Positions 35,440 through 44,318 of a DNA stretch of 64,000 nucleotides are shown here, piece after piece (the first letter of the stretch is position 1; every line of letters starts with the position of its first letter). The translations under genes were made by a program, and so were the position numbers. The notes under the pieces were generated by a model, which did no database searches, was not told the DNA's origin, and saw only the letters and a program-made list of their open reading frames with translations. This DNA comes from Nocardia sp. MH4 (GTDB lineage: Bacteria; Actinomycetota; Actinomycetes; Mycobacteriales; Mycobacteriaceae). The stretch is from the NCBI RefSeq assembly GCF_019266065.1, contig NZ_LPNR01000107.1, positions 1-64,000 of the forward strand, written 5' to 3'.

Positions 35440-36950
35440 CCGCGGCCGTGCCGCAGCCGGAACAGGGCGCGCGCCGTATGCAGATGCCCGGGGTGACGAT
35501 CGAAGGTCGATAGTCGGATCGGGGCCCGGTAGCGCCTGCGTGCGATCGACATCGTGCGGCTGAACTCGCGCAGACCCTGCTGGCCGTGGCTGTGGCCCTG
35601 CCCGTACTCGCCGATGCCGCCGAACGGCAGCGCCGGGATGCCGGTGAAGGCGGTCGAGGAATTGACCGTCACCACGCCGACCCTGAGCTGCACGGCGATG
35701 AACTCCGCGCTGGGGATATCGCGGGTGAAGACGGTGACGGCGATGCCGTTGCCCGCCGCGTTCACCCTGGTCACCGCGTCGGCCAGGTCGGCGACGCGGT
35801 TCACCACCAGCACCGGGCCGGTGCCCTCGCCGGTGATCGCGATGCTCTCCTCCGGCACCTCGGACAGCACGATCGGTTCCACATAGGGGTCGCGGAAGGA
35901 ATCGAGTCCGCCCAGGACCGCGTGCCCGCCGCGCGCGATGGCGTCGCGAACCTGCCTGCGCACCACGTCGACCTGGGCGGCGTTGATCATCGGGCCGTAG
36001 GCGGCGCGGTTGTCGGCGCCGGGGCGCAGCTTCGCCGCGCGCTCGGCCACCCTGGCCAGGAAGTCGTCGAAGACCGAGTCGGCGACATAACAGCGCTGGA
36101 TCCCCGACGCGTTCTGCCCGGCGTTGGCCATCGCGCCGAACACCGCGGCCTCGGCCGCCGCGTCGAGCACGGCGTCGACGTGCACGATCATGCTGCCCTT
36201 GCCGCTGTGCTCGAGCACGACCGGTGTCAGCGTCTGCGCGCACAGCGCGATCACCTCGCGCCCGGCCGCCTCCGGTCCGGCGTAGGCGATCTTGTCGACG
36301 CCGGACTTGCACAGCGCGGTCGCGGTGCGCCCGTCACCGGTGACGGCCTGCAGCACCGGCTGATCGGGCGACACCGCGGCCCAGCTCGCGGCCAGCCAGG
36401 TGCCGACGCCGGTGGTCAGCTCGTGCGGGTGGAACACCACCGCGTTGCCCGCGGCCATGGCGTAGGCGATCGACCCCATCGGCGTGAACACCGGGTTGTT
36501 CCAGGCGCCGAGCACCCCGACCACCCCGAGGGGCAGATACCCGACCGAGGCGTGCTGATTGCGCGTGAACCAGCCGGTCGCCAGGCGCTTTCGGCCCAGC
36601 GTCCGCTCGGCGTTGCGGGCTGCCCAGTCCAGGTTCTCCACCGCGAGCATCACCTCGAGCGCGGCGTCGGCCTCCGGCTTGCCCGTCTCGGCACGCAGGA
36701 TCTCCACCAATTCGCCGGTGTGCCTGGCGATATGCGCGCGCCAGTCCAGCTGCAGGCGCTTGCGGCCCGCGAATCCCAGTTCGCCCCACCAGTTCTGGGT
36801 GGCGCGGGCGGTGCGCACCGCGCGGGTGACCTCGGCCGGGCCGTGCACGGGATACCGCGCGAGCTCTTCGCCGGTGCGCGGGTCGAACGACGTCAGCGCG
36901 TCGGATCGGCCCGTCGGCGCGGCGGCGCCTGCCGGTGCTGAGTCGCCCAT
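35436..36950 (-). CDS. Aldehyde dehydrogenase homologue lacking the catalytic cysteine
   Basis: 504 residues from ATG 36950, with GAGAGG at a good distance; a GTG six bases further upstream is possible. The whole chain has the aldehyde dehydrogenase fold: LGVVGVLGAWNNP near the NAD pocket, the general-base Glu in VLEHSGKG, and the C-terminal PFGGIGEYGQGHSHG. The block that should read NAGQTC-V-G carries NAGQNA-S-G, so the nucleophilic Cys is Ala281, and the next Cys is six residues on, in a structural position. By family mechanism it should not oxidise aldehydes by thioester chemistry. The nearest relatives by eye are succinate-semialdehyde-type enzymes of actinomycetes. It could be a non-enzymatic paralogue or a gene in decay, but the frame is intact. 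It is convergent with the TetR gene and divergent from the ABC genes. Confidence 0.88.
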   Translation of the reverse strand: MGDSAPAGAAAPTGRSDALTSFDPRTGEELARYPVHGPAEVTRAVRTARATQNWWGELGFAGRKRLQLDWRAHIARHTGELVEILRAETGKPEADAALEVMLAVENLDWAARNAERTLGRKRLATGWFTRNQHASVGYLPLGVVGVLGAWNNPVFTPMGSIAYAMAAGNAVVFHPHELTTGVGTWLAASWAAVSPDQPVLQAVTGDGRTATALCKSGVDKIAYAGPEAAGREVIALCAQTLTPVVLEHSGKGSMIVHVDAVLDAAAEAAVFGAMANAGQNASGIQRCYVADSVFDDFLARVAERAAKLRPGADNRAAYGPMINAAQVDVVRRQVRDAIARGGHAVLGGLDSFRDPYVEPIVLSEVPEESIAITGEGTGPVLVVNRVADLADAVTRVNAAGNGIAVTVFTRDIPSAEFIAVQLRVGVVTVNSSTAFTGIPALPFGGIGEYGQGHSHGQQGLREFSRTMSIARRRYRAPIRLSTFDRHPGHLHTARALFRLRHGRG

Positions 36951-37246
36951 TGTCACCTCTCACGAGATCGAACACGCCCGCGCGCGGGCCGGTGAGACGA
37001 GTGTTTCCCCGCCGCCAGAGTATGGGCGGCCGAGCGTGCCGACAAGGTCAGCGCACTGCCCTTCCACTGCCCTGGTGAGCAAGACCACTCCCGGCGCGCG
37101 AAACCGGCCGGGTCCACGCAGTCCCGACCCGGAAAAGCGCCGGACCGGTAACATCGCGCCGAACGGTATGGATCACCTACCGGGAAGCAAATTCCGCGTG
37201 CGCTCGTCCGGTCAGGGCGCCGCACCCGGCCGATGGTGGAGAGTTG

Positions 37247-38248
37247 ATGCCGAGTTCGATCTCAGTGGATTCGCCCGCAGGTGGCGTCGCGTCGCGCGGC
37301 GGTGAGCCCGCGGTGCTGGTGTCCGATGTGCGCAAGTCCTTCGGCGATGTGCACGCGTTGCAGGGCATCAGTTTCCAGGCCGAGAAGGCCAGCGTCCTGG
37401 GCATCCTCGGACCCAACGGCGCGGGGAAGACGACCACGGTCAAGATCCTGTCGACGCTGCTGCGCCCCGACTCCGGCACCGCCGTCGTCGCCGGGCACGA
37501 CGTGCTCACCGACAGCGCGGGCGTGCGCCGCTCGATCATGATGACCGGCCAGTACGCCGCCCTCGACGAGAACCTATCCGGCCGGGAGAACCTCGAGCTG
37601 TTCGGCAGGCTGATGGGCCTGGCCAAGTCGGCCGCCCGCAAACGCGCGGACACCCTGCTCGAGGAATTCGACCTGGTGAGCGCGGGCAAGCGCGCCGTGC
37701 GCAACTACTCCGGCGGTATGCGCCGCCGCGTCGACATCGCCTGCGGGCTGGTCGTGCGGCCCGAGGTGGTGTTCCTCGACGAGCCGACCACCGGCCTGGA
37801 CCCGCGCAGCAGGCAGGGCGTGTGGGACCTGGTCACCGCGCTCAAGAACCAGGGCATCACGGTCCTGCTGACCACGCAGTACCTCGAAGAGGCCGACGTG
37901 CTCAGCGACAACATCATCGTGATCGACAAGGGCACCGTCATCGCCGAGGGCACCGCCGATCAGCTCAAGGCCCGCACCGGCGGCAGCTTCTGCGAGATCG
38001 TCCCGCTCGACGTGAGCCGGATCCCGGCGACCGTGCAGGCCCTCGGTGACCTGGTCCCGGCCGCCGTCGCCGCCGAGATCGACGGCGCCGACAAGCTGTC
38101 CATCCCGGCCCCCGAAGGCGCGGCCACCCTCGCCGAGGCGCTGCGCAGGCTCGACAACGCCGGCATCGACCTGGCCGACATCGCGCTGCGCAGGCCCTCG
38201 CTCGACGACGTGTTCCTGTCGATCACCGGCCATTCGGGCGGCCACTAG
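37247..38248 (+). CDS. ABC exporter ATPase, daunorubicin-resistance DrrA type
   Basis: 333 residues from ATG 37247; a TTG just upstream is less likely, and GGTGGAGAG precedes it. The ATPase core shows Walker A GPNGAGKTTT, signature YSGGMRRR, Walker B VVFLDEPTTGLD and the switch region TTQYLEEAD. The C-terminal 80 residues match the DrrA extension with the closing SLDDVFLSITG. It would energise the two membrane proteins encoded next, with which it overlaps by one base. DrrABC systems export hydrophobic compounds such as anthracyclines, or PDIM lipids in mycobacteria. The position 4.4 kb after the NRPS suggests a role in exporting its product; this is inference only. The 296 bases before it, shared with the divergent dehydrogenase, show no clear promoter or operator to me. 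Confidence 0.93.
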   Translation: MPSSISVDSPAGGVASRGGEPAVLVSDVRKSFGDVHALQGISFQAEKASVLGILGPNGAGKTTTVKILSTLLRPDSGTAVVAGHDVLTDSAGVRRSIMMTGQYAALDENLSGRENLELFGRLMGLAKSAARKRADTLLEEFDLVSAGKRAVRNYSGGMRRRVDIACGLVVRPEVVFLDEPTTGLDPRSRQGVWDLVTALKNQGITVLLTTQYLEEADVLSDNIIVIDKGTVIAEGTADQLKARTGGSFCEIVPLDVSRIPATVQALGDLVPAAVAAEIDGADKLSIPAPEGAATLAEALRRLDNAGIDLADIALRRPSLDDVFLSITGHSGGH

Positions 38249-39057
38249 TGAGTGTGTCCGCTCCCGCGGCGAGCACACTGTTCGCCGAGCTACCCGAGGT
38301 GCGACCGAGCAGCTTCGCGCAGTGGCGCGCGCTGACCGGGCGCATCGTTCGCACCATGGCCACCAAGGGCGAGCTGGTCGTCGCCGTGCTCACCCCGCTG
38401 GTCGTCACCGTCGCCTTCTATCTGCCGCTGCGGTACGTGATGAAGGTGCAGGGCATCGACTACGCGCAGTACGTCATGCCCATCGTGGTGCTGCAGACCA
38501 TGGCGATGACGATGATGTCGAACGCGCAGCTGGCGGCGTTCGAGGCGCTCACCGGTCTGAGCACACGATTGCAGACCATGCCGATCGGCTCGCTGGTTCC
38601 GCTGATGTCGCGGATCTGCGCCGGTCTGGTGCGGTCGGTGGTGTCGCTGATCGCGACCGTCGGCTACGGCTACCTGATCGGCTTCCGGTTCACCGGCGGC
38701 TGGCTGCAGGCGCTGGCCTTCTGCGGGTTCGCGCTGGCCGTTGGCATCGTGCTCACGCTCGGCGCCGACGCGCTGGGCAGCCTCACCAAGAACCCCGAGG
38801 CGCTCAGCCAGGCGCTCACCCTGCCGATCCTGATCTTCGGCATGATGTCGACCGGGTTCGTGCCCGAGGCCAGCTTCCCGGCCTGGGTGCGGCCGTTCGC
38901 GCGCAACCAGCCGATCTCGCAGTTCGCGCACACCCTCAGCGATATGGCCGCCGGTCACCTGAGCTGGGCAGGCACCTGGGTGTCGCTGGTGTGGCTGGGC
39001 GGACTGGCGATCCTGTTCCTCCCACTGGCGGTGTGGGCGAGTGTGAGGCGATCATGA
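38248..39057 (+). CDS. ABC-2 type permease, DrrB type
   Basis: 269 residues from GTG 38248, whose first base is the last base of the preceding TAG, so the two are translationally coupled. Six membrane segments can be read at roughly residues 45-65, 75-95, 125-145, 150-175, 185-205 and 240-262. The NQPISQFAHTLSDMAAG stretch before the last segment is typical of this permease family. It forms the transmembrane part of the exporter together with the next protein. Confidence 0.9.
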   Translation: MSVSAPAASTLFAELPEVRPSSFAQWRALTGRIVRTMATKGELVVAVLTPLVVTVAFYLPLRYVMKVQGIDYAQYVMPIVVLQTMAMTMMSNAQLAAFEALTGLSTRLQTMPIGSLVPLMSRICAGLVRSVVSLIATVGYGYLIGFRFTGGWLQALAFCGFALAVGIVLTLGADALGSLTKNPEALSQALTLPILIFGMMSTGFVPEASFPAWVRPFARNQPISQFAHTLSDMAAGHLSWAGTWVSLVWLGGLAILFLPLAVWASVRRS

Positions 39058-39920
39058 CAACAATGGATACGACCGAACGGATCCAACCGCCCGCGTCCGT
39101 GGCGGCCACCGCCGCCGAGCTGCCCGTGGTGCACGCCAAGCCGGAAGGCTCGGTCTCGGTGTGGTTCACCCACAGCCTGATCCAGTGCAAACGGCTGCTG
39201 ATGGTGTGGCTGCGCGACCCGTCGACCACCATCCAGACCATCGTCTATCCGGCGGTGACGCTGCTGATGTTCCGCATCGTGCTCGGTGATTCGATCACCG
39301 CGGCCACCGGCATCCCGAGCATCTACGGCCAGGCCGCGCTGCTGACCCTGGTCGCGGCCATGACCGGCGCGGTGGTGAGCGCGCTCGGCTTCAAACGCGA
39401 GAAGGCGGCGGGCCTGCTCAGTCGCTTCTACACGATGCCGCTGAACAAGGCCTCGCTGCTGACCGGCAGGCTGCTGGCCGAGGCGTTGCGCATCCTGATC
39501 ACCACGATCATCGTGCTGCTCGTCGCGGTGCCGCTGGGCTTCCTGTTCATGGAGGACCCGCTCACCAATATCGCGCTGATCTTCGTGCCGGTGCTGTTCG
39601 GCCTCGGTTTCGCGGTGATGGTGACGGCCCTGGCCACGATCACCGAGGGCGTGATGCTGATCAGCCTGATCGGCATCCTCAACACCCTGCTGATGTTCTT
39701 CAACACCGGCTTCGTCCCGGTCTTCGCCTACCCGACCTGGTTGCAGGACGTGGTCGCCAACCAGCCGATGAGCTGCGCGATCGACGCGATGAAGGGGCTG
39801 TCCTACGGCGGCCCGGTCGCCGAGCCGCTGCTGAAGACGGTGGCGTGGACCGTGGGCATGATCGCGGTCTTCGCCTACCCGGCGATCGTGGGCTACAAGA
39901 AGGCCGCCGAGACCTCGTAG
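39054..39920 (+). CDS. ABC-2 type permease, DrrC type
   Basis: 288 residues from ATG 39054, overlapping the previous stop as ATGA. A long cytoplasmic N-terminus (about 50 residues) is followed by six membrane segments. Family signposts are LLSRFYTMP, GLGFAVMVTALATITEGVMLIS and VVANQPMSCAIDAMKGLSYGGP. It pairs with the preceding permease and ATPase in one operon of three overlapping genes that ends at the hairpin at 39938-39963. Confidence 0.9.
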   Translation: MTTMDTTERIQPPASVAATAAELPVVHAKPEGSVSVWFTHSLIQCKRLLMVWLRDPSTTIQTIVYPAVTLLMFRIVLGDSITAATGIPSIYGQAALLTLVAAMTGAVVSALGFKREKAAGLLSRFYTMPLNKASLLTGRLLAEALRILITTIIVLLVAVPLGFLFMEDPLTNIALIFVPVLFGLGFAVMVTALATITEGVMLISLIGILNTLLMFFNTGFVPVFAYPTWLQDVVANQPMSCAIDAMKGLSYGGPVAEPLLKTVAWTVGMIAVFAYPAIVGYKKAAETS

Positions 39921-39937
39921 GTCCTTCCGGCAGCGAG

Positions 39938-39963
39938 CGGCACGTGGGTCAGCCCACGTGCCG
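39938..39963. terminator. Bidirectional terminator hairpin between convergent genes
   Basis: CGGCACGTGGG pairs perfectly with CCCACGTGCCG around a TCAG loop, and TTCTTCG follows on the plus strand. The loop contains the stop codon of the minus-strand cyclase gene, so the hairpin serves the end of the ABC operon and overlaps the last codons of its neighbour. Confidence 0.75.
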
Positions 39964-41133
39964 TTCTTCGTTCGCGGGGGCGAACGGGTAGTCGAGCCAG
40001 CGATCGCGGTTGGTCCAGCCGACCAGGTCGTAGCGCCAGCGGAACGGCCAGGTGTGGGCGACGGTGTTGAACAGCACGGCGCCGAGCGCGGTGTAGTCGG
40101 CGTGGGCCGAGAGCAGGGCCCGCTGACCGCGTTCGGATTCGGTGAAGAACGCCTCGAACATGGCGATCGACTGGTCGGTGGTGAGCCGGCCCAGACCCCA
40201 CAATCCGCGCATCCGCATCCAGTACACCGCCCGCGCCTGCCACGGCCACAGCGCGGCGATGGGGTCGCGGCCCTGCTGAACGGCATCGATCGCGGTGTCG
40301 ATGAGGGCGAGCGAGTCGGCCACCGAGTAGCCGGTGCACGGGTGCATCATTCCGCCGCGCGAACCGAACGGCACGGCGACCGCGGTGCCCTTCTTCGGCG
40401 GCGCCTGGTCCAGCGGATAGTGCGCGGCCTCGTGCGGCTCGTCGCCGGTGAGCCGGATGCCGTGCGCCGCGAGCCTGCGCAGCGTTCGCTTGCGGAGCTC
40501 GTGCTGCGGCATCCCGCCGCGTAAGCCCAGGCTGGTCTCCTCGAAGATCACCGTCCCGTCGCCCAGCGGCACCGCGTAGAGGAACGACGGCGGCTCGTCG
40601 GGACCGGCACCGTTCTCGGGCCGCCAGTCCAGCAGCAGCCCCTCGCCGTCGGCCACCATCGGCGCCGCGGTTTCCGCGTCGACGAAGATCCCGTGTGCCG
40701 ACGCCGCCCGGCGCCGCCCCAGCACGGGCAACCCGCGGGTATCGAACACGACCGCCGCGGAGAGCACCGTCCCGTCCGCGAGTTCGACTTCGTGCTGGTC
40801 GACGCGGCGCGCCCGATCCGCGAACACGGTGGCGTCATCGAGGGCCAGGGCCGCGTGCAACCCGGCTTTGGACAGCACACAGTAGGGCCGCTGGATCCGA
40901 TGCTCGGTCTTGGTCCATACCGTGGGCGCCTCGATCCGCTGCGCGATCACACTCGCGGGCAGCCACGTCGGCAGCTCGTCGATCCAGCACGAGAACGTCG
41001 GCGGAAACAACCGCTCCGGCCGGGGATCCACCGCCGCCACCCGCAGCCCCGCCACCGCGGCGCGATGCGCCAACCCCCGCCCGGTCGGACCCAGCCCGAC
41101 CACGCAGATATCGAATTCCCGCACAACGCTCAC
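39949..41133 (-). CDS. Lycopene cyclase-family flavoprotein
   Basis: 394 residues from GTG 41133; a TTG start 36 bases upstream is possible, and neither has a strong ribosome site. The N-terminus has the dinucleotide-binding motif GLGPTGRG at 13-20, and further on come the family block FEETSL, the block PFGSRGGMMHPCTGYSVADS and a GLGRL C-terminal region. These fit the CrtY/CrtL-type lycopene beta-cyclases, which close the ends of lycopene to give beta-carotene at the membrane with FAD. No other carotenoid gene is in the window, so the pathway must lie elsewhere. It follows an ABC transporter permease on the same strand with a 51-base gap and may be cotranscribed with it. Confidence 0.85.
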   Translation of the reverse strand: MSVVREFDICVVGLGPTGRGLAHRAAVAGLRVAAVDPRPERLFPPTFSCWIDELPTWLPASVIAQRIEAPTVWTKTEHRIQRPYCVLSKAGLHAALALDDATVFADRARRVDQHEVELADGTVLSAAVVFDTRGLPVLGRRRAASAHGIFVDAETAAPMVADGEGLLLDWRPENGAGPDEPPSFLYAVPLGDGTVIFEETSLGLRGGMPQHELRKRTLRRLAAHGIRLTGDEPHEAAHYPLDQAPPKKGTAVAVPFGSRGGMMHPCTGYSVADSLALIDTAIDAVQQGRDPIAALWPWQARAVYWMRMRGLWGLGRLTTDQSIAMFEAFFTESERGQRALLSAHADYTALGAVLFNTVAHTWPFRWRYDLVGWTNRDRWLDYPFAPANEERHVG

Positions 41134-41184
41134 GCCCGCATTCAAACCGCACCGGACCGCACGGCGCAAGCACCGCTGCTCGGC

Positions 41185-42366
41185 TCAGTCCTCCAGGGCC
41201 AGGGCCTGGCGGACGGTGAGTCGGCCCTGCGTCTGCATCAGCGAGCGGCGGTAGATGCGTTCGGCCACGACCACGATGCCGTAGGTGGCCACCGCCATCA
41301 GGGCCAGCGAGAGGAACGGTTCCCACCAGGCGGCGGTGCCGTCGGCGAGGCGGCCCGGCATGGCGACGATGGACATGATCGGGACGTAGGAGGCGATCAC
41401 CCGGGCCGTGCCGCTGAGGAAGATCCCCGCGAACAGCACGATCATGATCAGCATCGACAGGGGAGTGGCGGTGGACTGGAGGTCCTCGCTGCGGGTCGCC
41501 AGCGAGCCCGCCACCGCCCAGAGGCTGGCCAGGGCGAGGAAGCCGACCAGGAAGAAGACGATGAACCACCCTGCCGCACCGGCGATCCGGCCCAGCTGAT
41601 CGGCCTGCCCGGTGGCGGCCAAGCCGATCAGTCCCGCGCCGACGAACAGGCTGAGCTGCGCGAACGCCAGCACCGCGTTACCCGCCACCTTGCCGATCAG
41701 CAACTGCCGCAACGGCATCGCGCTGGCCAGGATCTCGACGATCCGATTCTGCTTCTCCTCCACCACACTCTGCGCGATGGACATGCCGAACAGCACCGAC
41801 GCCAGATAGAACAGGAACGCGAACACGAACGCCACGATCTTGGCGAGCCCGGGATCGACCCCACCCTGTTCCAGCAGCGCGTAGGTCACCCCGGCACCGC
41901 GCGCCAGCTCTTCGAGCGACACTCCGGCGGCCTCGGCATTGCGCTGCAACGCGAGCTGCGCGGCGGCGGCGGTGATGTAGGTGGTGGCGTCGTCGTTCTC
42001 GGCGGTCTTACCGATGAGCTGCCAGCCGCCGTCCACCGGCACCAGCCCGACTTCGACGTTCTCGTCGCGCACCTGCTGCTCGACGGCGGCCCGATCCGGG
42101 AGCGGATAAGCGGTGAAGGTGATGTCGGTGTCGGCCGCGGCGGCCAGGCCACCGGCCGCCTGGACCACCGCCGCCGTCTCCGGCCCGGTGACGGCGACCT
42201 CGATCTTGTCGGGTCTGCTGCTGACGAACCCGCTCACGGCCAGCGACGCCACGATGGCCACGATGGTGATCACCGTCGAGATGACGAAGTTGCGATCACG
42301 CAGCTTCACCACGATCTCCCTGGCGGCGACGATCCGCCACACGCCCCGCGACGCGGAGGTACTCAC
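41185..42366 (-). CDS. ABC-2 family transporter permease, NatB-like
   Basis: 393 residues from GTG 42366, overlapping the ATPase stop as GTGA. One membrane segment near residues 28-50 is followed by an external domain of roughly 120 residues, then five or so segments from about 160 onward, with SVVEEKQNRIVEILASAMP in the first cytoplasmic loop. This is the NatB/ABC-2 exporter layout with a large extracytoplasmic domain. The substrate is unknown; NatAB relatives export Na+ or small compounds. It works with the ATPase encoded just upstream. Confidence 0.9.
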   Translation of the reverse strand: MSTSASRGVWRIVAAREIVVKLRDRNFVISTVITIVAIVASLAVSGFVSSRPDKIEVAVTGPETAAVVQAAGGLAAAADTDITFTAYPLPDRAAVEQQVRDENVEVGLVPVDGGWQLIGKTAENDDATTYITAAAAQLALQRNAEAAGVSLEELARGAGVTYALLEQGGVDPGLAKIVAFVFAFLFYLASVLFGMSIAQSVVEEKQNRIVEILASAMPLRQLLIGKVAGNAVLAFAQLSLFVGAGLIGLAATGQADQLGRIAGAAGWFIVFFLVGFLALASLWAVAGSLATRSEDLQSTATPLSMLIMIVLFAGIFLSGTARVIASYVPIMSIVAMPGRLADGTAAWWEPFLSLALMAVATYGIVVVAERIYRRSLMQTQGRLTVRQALALED

Positions 42367-43241
42367 GCCGTCACCTCCCGGTAGATCTCGGCCACCGTCG
42401 GCCGCAGTTCGGCGAATTCGCGCACCGACCCCCGCGCCAGCGCCTCGGCGAGCACCGCGTCGGTACTCGCCCCGGCCAGCTCGATGACCGCCGCCGATCC
42501 GTTCGTCTCGACCACCCGCACCCCCGCGAACTCCCGCAACCACCCCGGGTCACCATCGGTGACCAGCCGATATCGCGCCGCGCTCGTCGCCCGCAGCGCC
42601 GCCACCGTGCCCTGCCCGACGACCCGCCCGGCGGCGAGGATCACCAGCTGATCGCACAACCGCTCGACCAGATCCAGCTGATGCGAGGAGAACAGCACCG
42701 GCACCCCCTGCTGGGCGTACTCGCGCAGCAGTTCGGCCATGGAATCGACGGCGACCGGATCGAGCCCGGAGAACGGCTCGTCCAGGATCAGGGCGGTCGG
42801 CTGCGCGATCACCGCCGCCGCGATCTGCACCCGCTGCTGGTTGCCCAGCGACAGCGACTCGAGCTTGTCCTTGCTCCTCGCCCCGAGACCGAAGCGTTCC
42901 AGCAGTTCGGTGGCCCGCGCCTTCGCCTCGGCCGCGCTCAGTCCGCGCAGCCTGGCCAGGTAGACGAGCTGATCGAACACCGGCTGTTTCGGGTACAGCC
43001 CGCGCTCCTCCGGCATGTATCCGAACGAGCGGCGATCGAGCGCGGTCACCGCCCGCCCGTCCCATCTGACCTCGCCGCCGTGCACGGCCAGCACCCCCAT
43101 GATCATCCGCATGGTGGTGGTCTTGCCCGCCCCGTTCCCCCCGACGAAGCCGGTCAGCGCCCCCGGCGGCACGGCGAAGGACACCTCGTCGACCGCCACG
43201 TTGTCGCCGAAGCGCCGGACCAGTCGCGCGACTTCCAACAT
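42363..43241 (-). CDS. ABC exporter ATPase, NatA-like
   Basis: 292 residues from ATG 43241, preceded by GGGGAG; a GTG 30 bases upstream lacks a site. Walker A is GGNGAGKTT, the signature is LSLGNQQRVQ (a variant LSLGN instead of LSGGQ, common in this subfamily), Walker B is ALILDEPFSGLD and the switch His is in SSHQLD. It energises the adjacent permease, with which it overlaps by four bases. The order on the minus strand is hotdog protein, ATPase, permease, cyclase. Confidence 0.92.
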   Translation of the reverse strand: MLEVARLVRRFGDNVAVDEVSFAVPPGALTGFVGGNGAGKTTTMRMIMGVLAVHGGEVRWDGRAVTALDRRSFGYMPEERGLYPKQPVFDQLVYLARLRGLSAAEAKARATELLERFGLGARSKDKLESLSLGNQQRVQIAAAVIAQPTALILDEPFSGLDPVAVDSMAELLREYAQQGVPVLFSSHQLDLVERLCDQLVILAAGRVVGQGTVAALRATSAARYRLVTDGDPGWLREFAGVRVVETNGSAAVIELAGASTDAVLAEALARGSVREFAELRPTVAEIYREVTA

Positions 43242-43312
43242 CGAACTCCCCGTCTGTTGTCGTCTCGCCACAACCGTACCGATCCAACGCTTTTCAGGGC
43301 CCGATGTTCAGC

Positions 43313-43789
43313 TCAGCGCGGCGTGACCCAGGTGGTGATGTCGGCGTGCACGACCTCGATGCCGTCCTTGTCGTAGATCGACACGGGGACGGTGAGTTCG
43401 GTGCCCTCGGTGATCGCGTCGAAGTCGGGGATCTCGGTCAGCCGGGCGACCGCGCGCAGTCCGGACTCGGCCTTGGCCAGGTACTGCACGTTCATCGACT
43501 TGGGAATCCAGCGATGAGTGGTGGGCACGGTGGCCTCGCTGAGCATGCCCATCGCGACCTCGGCGAGGTTGCAGGCCGCGATCGCGTGGAAGGTGCCCAG
43601 GTGGTTGTGGATGCCGAACCACTTGGGCGAGGTCACCTCGCAGACGCCGGGCTCGAGCCGCACGACCTGGGGCAGCACCGTGCCGAAGTAGGGCACCCGA
43701 GCGACCATGCCGAGCGAGAACAGCGTGTGCCCGAGTCGGTTGTCGGGCAGTTTCTTCCAGCCGCGGTACGTCGCGGTTTCCTGTGCCAT
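43313..43789 (-). CDS. DUF4442 hotdog-fold protein, putative acyl thioesterase
   Basis: 158 residues. The pattern PKWFGIHNHLGTFHAIAACNLAE with THRWIPKSMNVQYLAKA is that of DUF4442 proteins, which have the hotdog fold of acyl-CoA thioesterases (PaaI/YiiD group). Substrate and pathway are unknown; action on fatty acyl thioesters is the usual guess. The ATG is reached without a Shine-Dalgarno site. TAAGAT lies six bases before it on the coding strand, so the mRNA may start at the ATG. A perfect inverted repeat overlaps this -10-like box. Confidence 0.8.
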   Translation of the reverse strand: MAQETATYRGWKKLPDNRLGHTLFSLGMVARVPYFGTVLPQVVRLEPGVCEVTSPKWFGIHNHLGTFHAIAACNLAEVAMGMLSEATVPTTHRWIPKSMNVQYLAKAESGLRAVARLTEIPDFDAITEGTELTVPVSIYDKDGIEVVHADITTWVTPR

Positions 43790-43797
43790 GCCCGTAT

Positions 43798-43813
43798 CTT
43801 ACTCAAAAGTAAG
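43798..43813 (-). promoter_or_regulatory. Inverted repeat operator over a leaderless promoter
   Basis: CTTACT-CAAA-AGTAAG is a perfect six-base inverted repeat ending nine bases before the start codon of the DUF4442 gene. On the coding strand its downstream arm forms the -10-like TAAGAT. A TetR-type fatty-acid regulator would be a natural ligand, but the binding protein is not identifiable here. Confidence 0.55.
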
Positions 43814-44318
43814 GTAGCGCGGAACCCTCTGCCGACCAGCGGTAGCGTCGTGCCAGCTACCATGGGTCGGTACAGCTCAGCCGGCGGTGCGGTCCAGGTA
43901 GATGGCCCTGTTGGGGCGTGATCGATACCTCAGGACCCCCGATTTGAAGAGCGTCGTCGGCATGGTGCATACTGTTCGGGTTGCCTTGCACAGGATCATG
44001 TCTTCTCCACGGAGAAGACGGGTCGAGCGAGGCGAGCAGTAGTTTGTATCTCTCCGGCTAGCCGGTGTGGATACGTCCGGGACCACGTTCCAGGCCAAGG
44101 GTGAGCAAGTGACCAGGGCTGAAGAATGAGCGAGAAGGCGACACGCCCGACCGCGTGGGCCGGAGAACCATGACAGATGAACAGCGGCGAGGACTGGGCG
44201 GTGCCCGGTTGCGGTCTCCAAACTGAGACGTCTTCGTGTGTTCGGGCTGTGCAAATGAGGGTGGTGCAGGAGCCAGCTCCTGTGACCACGAAGGAAAGCG
44301 GAGAAAAGGACACTTAGC
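43814..44318 (+). other. Intergenic region and long 5' leader of the S10 operon
   Basis: About 500 bases without a credible gene; the short frames present have poor codon pattern for this genome. TTGAAG (43944) and CATACT (43968) at 18 bases spacing are a possible promoter. A hairpin lies at 44000-44019, and GAAGGAAAGCGGAG and AAAAGGACAC precede the rpsJ GTG. S10 leaders in bacteria often carry control sites, though the L4-binding leader of E. coli cannot be recognised here. Confidence 0.5.
44000..44019 (+). promoter_or_regulatory. Hairpin in the S10 leader
   Basis: GTCTTCTC pairs with GAGAAGAC around a CACG loop, a perfect eight-base stem about 300 bases before rpsJ. No T-run follows, so it is not a standard terminator. 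It may be an RNA structure with a regulatory or processing role. Confidence 0.4.

Noticed and set aside
37244..37246. TTG as the start of the DrrA-type ATPase
   Set aside because: The ATG at 37247 directly follows and is better placed after the GGTGGAGAG site.
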